Below, piece by piece: positions 59,572 through 64,000 of a stretch of 64,000 nt of DNA. Positions within the stretch are counted from its first letter, which is position 1, and every line of letters begins with the position of its first letter. The translations under genes were made by a program, and so were the position numbers. The stretch lies in assembly GCA_021018995.1 (NCBI GenBank), contig CM037591.1, positions 7,942,001 through 8,006,000 of the forward strand, written 5' to 3'. Under the pieces are notes generated by a model, which was not told the DNA's origin, made no database searches, and was given only the letters and a program-made list of their open reading frames with translations. Source of the DNA: Chloranthus sessilifolius. Lineage: Eukaryota; Streptophyta; Magnoliopsida; Chloranthales; Chloranthaceae.

Positions 59572-59700
59572 TATGGGTGGAGTTTTTCACAAAATCAGGT
59601 AGAATTTTTCTATAATAATATTATGGGTGAAGTTTTTCACAAAATCAGGTAGAATTTTTTCTACAATTATATTATGGGTGGTGTTTTTCACAAATTGAGG
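59572..59700. repeat. three-copy tandem repeat, unit about 52 bp
   Basis: ttatgggtg(g/a)agtttttcac followed by aaaatcaggtagaattttt occurs three times in a row, the third copy diverged. Confidence 0.8.
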
Positions 59701-60224
59701 GTGACATATTTTACAATTTTGGGTGGCACACCTTAGTGAGTGAGCTAATGAGGTTATACCTCAATCTTGCTTGCAAGTTTGGATACTCTTTTGGATTTGC
59801 TCGGAGTTAGATGTAATTAGACATCACGTTAATAACTTCTTGTTCTGAGGATAAGGTGAAGTATTTTCACAAGTCAGGGTTTTCTGAATGTCAGAATAAC
59901 AAACGACGAGTATGGAGCGGGACATTATGAATTTGCACACTTTGATTGTGCATTTAGTTCACATATTAATTTGTTATCATCTCTCAAATTTGTTATTAAT
60001 ATAGTTTTGTGATCATGGAATTGTCTTAGTATTGATTTCAAAAAATAGTGCATTTACTATTTACATTCATGATCCATTCCCATATTTTCATTAAATTCGA
60101 GTGATATATGGAAATGCTTAAGTTATTTCAAACAACGTTTTGTTTTCAAAGTGCACTTATTTTAATTGTCTAATTCAGTGTGAGTCATTTTTAAAATCAT
60201 AATCCATGTGTGAACCAAGTGGGA

Positions 60225-60498
60225 GACTTTTCATACTATATATATAGGTGAACATCCCTGCTCACTACACATAAGGCTTTTGGTATATTCCCATCACGAG
60301 AGTGTAGCAAGAGAGGCGAGTAGAACCACCTTCTTCTTTCTTCGCAGGAAAAACGTTGACTTGATTCAATGACTACGATCTTTGTGATAAGGTACGCATA
60401 TACATCTTAATTTATGAGTTGTTGATTTATTGTTTTGATTGATCATATGCCTAGATCTTAGGGTAATTATTATGGGTGGTCGGATCAATAGATCAACA
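60225..60498 (+). repeat. right LTR of the 48.4-60.5 kb element
   Basis: Shorter copy of the left LTR, ending gatcaaca. The outer edge is inferred from the match. Confidence 0.65.
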
Positions 60499-60730
60499 AC
60501 AAGTTGCAGAGGTAGATAGCGGGTCACTCGTAGTTGGCTTTAGTAGCGTTGGCTTTGAAGCAGAGGCCAAGCACTTTATGGGCTCTGTAGCTCCATGGTA
60601 AATAAGACTTTCACGGAGCTCAAGACTGTTTTTCTTCTAAATCCTGAAATCCGTGAAGGTTAATCTTTCAGCGCTTCCAATAGCTAAGAATAGTGTAGTC
60701 AGCTTTTTAAATAAGTACAGTCGCATCTAC

Positions 60731-60830
60731 CAGGTTCTCCAGTTTTTAACCATGAAAGGAAGGGTCCCTAAAAATTACTACCGGTTCTCCAGTTTTTAAC
60801 CATAAAAGGAAGGGTCACAAAAAATTACTA
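60731..60830. repeat. 50-bp tandem duplication
   Basis: Two exactly 50-bp units (60731-60780, 60781-60830), each with ggttctccagtttttaacca and aaggaagggtc, differing at about four or five positions. Confidence 0.88.
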
Positions 60831-61084
60831 TTCAGATTTGCTCTAGGAGAGCCTTTTGTACTTTTGAAATAAAGTACCCACCAATTAGTCTAATCTTGAT
60901 ACAAAATTCTCTAAATTAATAATAAAATTTCAAATTGGTTGACTTCTGAACTATTTATGGAACATTCGGCTGATTTGTGACTTCTTCGTATTTTTTTTGG
61001 AATTTCCCAATTGCCTGAATTTTTTTCATTGCCATATTGTCCAACATGTTTTAATCATACTTTGTATTATTTTTTAATAATTGT

Positions 61085-61122
61085 AAATTGTTGATGCATG
61101 CAGATATATGCATCAACAATTT
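61085..61122. repeat. perfect hairpin, 15-bp arms
   Basis: aaattgttgatgcat, an 8-base loop gcagatat, then the exact inverse atgcatcaacaattt. Lies in an AT-rich repeat also seen, without the perfect arms, near 16.4 kb. Confidence 0.8.
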
Positions 61123-61304
61123 AATAATTTTAAATTGTAAATGTTTTTATTATTTAAAAACATAATTTTAAACTTTAAAGATGATGCATATCAGGCATAT
61201 CTGTTGGGTCTTAGGTCGATACATATTGGATACATCGGATATGTATGGGCCATATCGACTGATATTAAAGTACCTTTTTATATTAAAATAGTAAAATATT
61301 TATA

Positions 61305-61610
61305 ACTTAATATATACCTTAGTTTCACAAAATTGATCTTGAGATCATGATCCACCCATCAAACGTTTATATACTGACTCCACATGGCACGCATCTCCAA
61401 TACAAACTAGGTTATATTAAAGGTTTGACTATCTGATTGGTAAATGACATATGTTGACCTGACCTAGCCCGATGGTGCACCTCGACTCAACCTAATACCC
61501 GAAGGGTTAAAAGTATATGCCCAACCCGACGTGACACACCTATCCCGACCTTAACCTGAAGGGTCGAGGGTATATACCAAACTCGATTTGACCTGACCTG
61601 GTTGAAAGCA
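61305..61610. repeat. duplicated segment, copy 1 (empty site)
   Basis: Begins atataccttagtttcacaaa and runs through gatcttgagatcat, ttaaaggtttgact, cctaatacccgaag and gggtcgagggtatat. Same order as copy 2 at 62115-62560, but without the MITE. Confidence 0.85.
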
Positions 61611-62114
61611 CTCTATTTTATATAAAAATCTTTTGTGCAAAAGATGGGTACATAAAATAATCTCTATCATATGATTTAACACAGCCAACTTACTTAATGA
61701 CAGCGAGCTTTGACTATATTCAATCTTATAATAGAGATCGTGTTTTGTGCCAATATTTAACACTACTTATTTTTAAATCACGGCTATCAACTGAGACAAC
61801 AATCAATGGATTTTTACATAAGTGCCTTTAATAATTCGGTAAGTGTGTATGGGAATCATACCCTTATGATTTCAATTTATCAAGGTAGTCTAATTTTATG
61901 GTCTTTTGAGGCCCATGTTTTTCATATATAACAAATATCGATATAGTTTCTATTAGCCTATTACGTGCGCTTACATAAGCATTATGGATCGTGTTCATAA
62001 GCATTAAAAATATAACTGCATCTTACTTCAGTTCACAGTTCATCTTATGATTTAGTATGTGCCGAACCCTCATAGTTTGCAGTCACCCATCAACTAATTC
62101 TATACATACTCATT

Positions 62115-62560
62115 TGATATATACCTTAGTTTCACATAATTGATCTTGAGATCATAGTCTACCCACCAAATGATTATATTGATTCCAATGATTAAAATTT
62201 TGGTTTTCATTTCGGCTTCGGAGGGGACCGAAACCAAAATTTTGGACCAAAATTTCGGTCGAAAATTTGAATTTCGGCCAATAATTTCAATCTCATACAT
62301 TTGATGACCGAAATTTTGATCCTTGATTGATTCCACGTGGTACACATCTCCAAAACTAACTTGGTCATATTAAAGGTTTGACTGTCCGATTGGTAAATGA
62401 TATATGTTGTCTTGACCTGGCCCGATGAAGCACCCCGACTCGACCTAATACCCGAAGGATTAAGAGTATATGTCCAACCCGACCTAACACTCCTATCTCA
62501 ACCTTAACATGAAGGGTCGAGGGTATATGCCCAACCCAATCTGACACATGACTTGACACG
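62115..62560. repeat. duplicated segment, copy 2 (MITE-filled)
   Basis: Direct repeat of 61305-61610 at about 80-85% by eye. The hAT-type MITE 62186-62325 interrupts it. Confidence 0.85.
62186..62325. mobile_element. hAT-type MITE, 140 bp, perfect 8-bp TSD
   Basis: caatgattaaaattttgg to cgaaattttgatccttg. Target duplication attgattc at 62178-62185 and 62326-62333 is exact. The paralogous empty site is in copy 1 near 61365-61375. Confidence 0.92.
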
Positions 62561-62625
62561 TAACCTGGCTTACTTATTTATTAGTTTTTAATTTTTTTCT
62601 TCATGTTCTATAGTTGACAATATAA

Positions 62626-62626
<1 letters not shown>

Positions 62627-62686
<60 letters not shown>
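62627..62686. repeat. (TA)n microsatellite
   Basis: About 29 TA units, the longest TA run in the 3' part of the window. Confidence 0.92.
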
Positions 62687-62827
62687 TAAATTTTTTATAA
62701 TTTTAAATTATAGATAATGAAGACATAAGAAACATACTAATTTTTTTGTTGTCTTTAATAAATCATAAAACATATTAACGAATACTTGAAATATTATACT
62801 TTTTTTATATTTAAATCACTCGATAGA

Positions 62828-64000
62828 TGTGACGACCCGACTTTTCCAATCCTTACGGTATAGGAAAGGCCGGTTCATCAACTTATTGATTTCTCAATAA
62901 GCCGTATTCAAACAGAGGCCGGCACATAGCAATGATCTAAAACAGAGGCAAAGCAGAGATAATTCATAATTCAAAAGCTTGTAATAACAAATCTATCACG
63001 ATGAGGAACCAAAAGGAACCACCGGTGATGGCCAATCCAACACCTAAACTAATGGTTCACGATGATGGTTCCTCAAGTGATATAAAAAAGAACAAAATAA
63101 GGCCTAGGGCCCAATATTCAAAACAATATTCAGACAAAATACTAAAATACAGGATCTAAAGGTCAAGGGAAGAACTCCTCAGCAGGCAAGTCTAATTCCT
63201 CCTCAGGAATATAATCAGAATCCTCCAAATCCTCATATCCCAAATCGGTCTAGTGGCGTATAGTGAGGTGAGCTAACAATAAAGCCCAATAGAGAAACAA
63301 ATCTATTTGTATTTCATTATAAGTAAAGGTTTTCAAAAGGCAATTCGGATCAAATATGGTTTCAAATGATGCTTTACAAGCGAAATCTCGATTCTAATCT
63401 TGAGTTAAGCGAATACATAAATCGATGTGTTGAAAATCTCACGAATTAGTATGCTTCTTGTAAATTTAAATGTATAACAATTATATCTCTCAAATTCCCT
63501 ATAGCATGAGAGCAGACTCCGTAACCGATGGGAAGACCCTACTGACCATAAATGCGTTCATGAACCCTTTTACGAATACAGCAACCCTACGCAATGAGGG
63601 AAACTTGCGCCAAAGTTATACCGTCAACACGGTTGGTAGAATCTAGGGCATCGTTCTGACGTACCTCAAATCAAATGCAATTGCTAACACATATCAAGGC
63701 TTATTATTCATATCATATACTGATTTTTCAAAGTTCTGATTCAAAGGTCTGATTCAAAGATTAACTGAGGTTCTGAGGTTCGAATTACAAAGTTCTTAAT
63801 TTTAGCAAAGTATCCATGCTGAGGTTCTGATGTCCATAACAGATTTCAAATACATGCTTCTCAAGCGAAATAGTCAAAACAGTCCCTACTTATAATAGAA
63901 TACAAATAATGTGTAGGGTTCCCCTACCTTAACAAAGAGCTTCAAAAATCACGCATAAACAGTCCTCACCAAGGACTCCCAACAGTCAAAACCTACATAT
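62828..64000 (-). mobile_element. partial gypsy-type LTR, runs off the window
   Basis: Starts tgtgacgacccgac, the same terminal style as the solo LTRs. It carries the landmark gtgagctaacaataaagccc and a minus-strand acidic frame EEELDLPAEEFFP (about 63163-63250). The other end lies beyond 64000. Confidence 0.65.

Larger units (their letters stand above)
48444..60498 (+). mobile_element. degraded LTR element (probably Ty1/copia), nested host of later insertions
   Basis: The left LTR (48444-48782) and right LTR (about 60225-60498) share ctatatatataggtg, gagagtgtagcaagagag, cttctttcttcgcaggaaaa and tattatgggtggtcggatca. A Met-tRNA-like primer site (tggtaacaaagc, 48785) follows the left LTR; a purine-rich caagtgggaga precedes the right one. 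No gag or pol can be recognised. Its interior holds two nested solo LTRs, a SINE and another gypsy LTR. The LTRs differ visibly; it is old and dead. Confidence 0.7.

Overview
The window is nuclear DNA of a flowering plant, probably not a grass. It is AT-rich, introns are GT-AG, and it is packed with plant-type transposable elements: Ty3/gypsy and Ty1/copia LTR elements, L1 and RTE LINEs, a tRNA-derived SINE, Mutator-, hAT- and CACTA-type DNA elements, and many TA, GA and GAT microsatellites. I cannot name the species from the sequence.

The main host gene lies on the minus strand. It is a complete MRS2-4 (MGT6) magnesium transporter of the CorA/MRS2 family. Its four coding exons (46105-45817, 28634-28186, 17953-17666, 6126-5848) join in frame across three GT-AG introns into a 434-residue protein. 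The protein has the GMN selectivity motif and the C-terminal [10 protein letters not shown] seen in Arabidopsis MRS2-4. Coding sequence is 1,305 nt of a 40.3 kb span. The introns are about 17.2, 10.2 and 11.5 kb and are built almost wholly of transposons.

Layout. 1-5.8 kb: DNA-transposon remnants, one small possible secreted-protein gene (2008-2400), local duplications and a CACTA mini-element. 5.8-46.1 kb: the MRS2-4 gene. Intron 3 (6.1-17.7 kb) holds a minus-strand copia fossil with an L1 tail, hAT-type MITEs and large inverted repeats inside it. Intron 2 (18.0-28.2 kb) holds a TIR element, an L1 remnant, a 1.1 kb GAT-type low-complexity tract and an RTE LINE interrupted by a MITE. Intron 1 (28.6-45.8 kb) holds a 3 x 238 bp tandem repeat and a four-layer nest. 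That nest is a LINE ORF1 (with a RanBP2-type zinc finger) split by a gypsy-type LTR-internal-LTR-internal-LTR array, whose third LTR is split by a Mutator-like element. 46.1-48.4 kb: the MRS2-4 promoter side, a Mutator-like MITE, a FACE-like AT/GA-rich element and a possible divergent leader. 48.4-60.5 kb: a degraded copia-type element holding two nested solo LTRs (outer TSD gtatc, inner TSD gaact), a SINE and a further gypsy LTR. 60.5-64 kb: small tandem and dispersed repeats, a duplicated segment with filled and empty MITE sites, and the start of another gypsy LTR that runs off the window.

The most unusual items are the tiny-interior three-LTR array, the 12-bp palindrome arrays in two unrelated elements (TATCTTAAGATA in a Mutator-like element, TCGATTAATCGA in a solo LTR), and an acidic short reading frame that recurs in several LTR families. 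All calls come from reading the sequence by eye; no alignment or database search was run.
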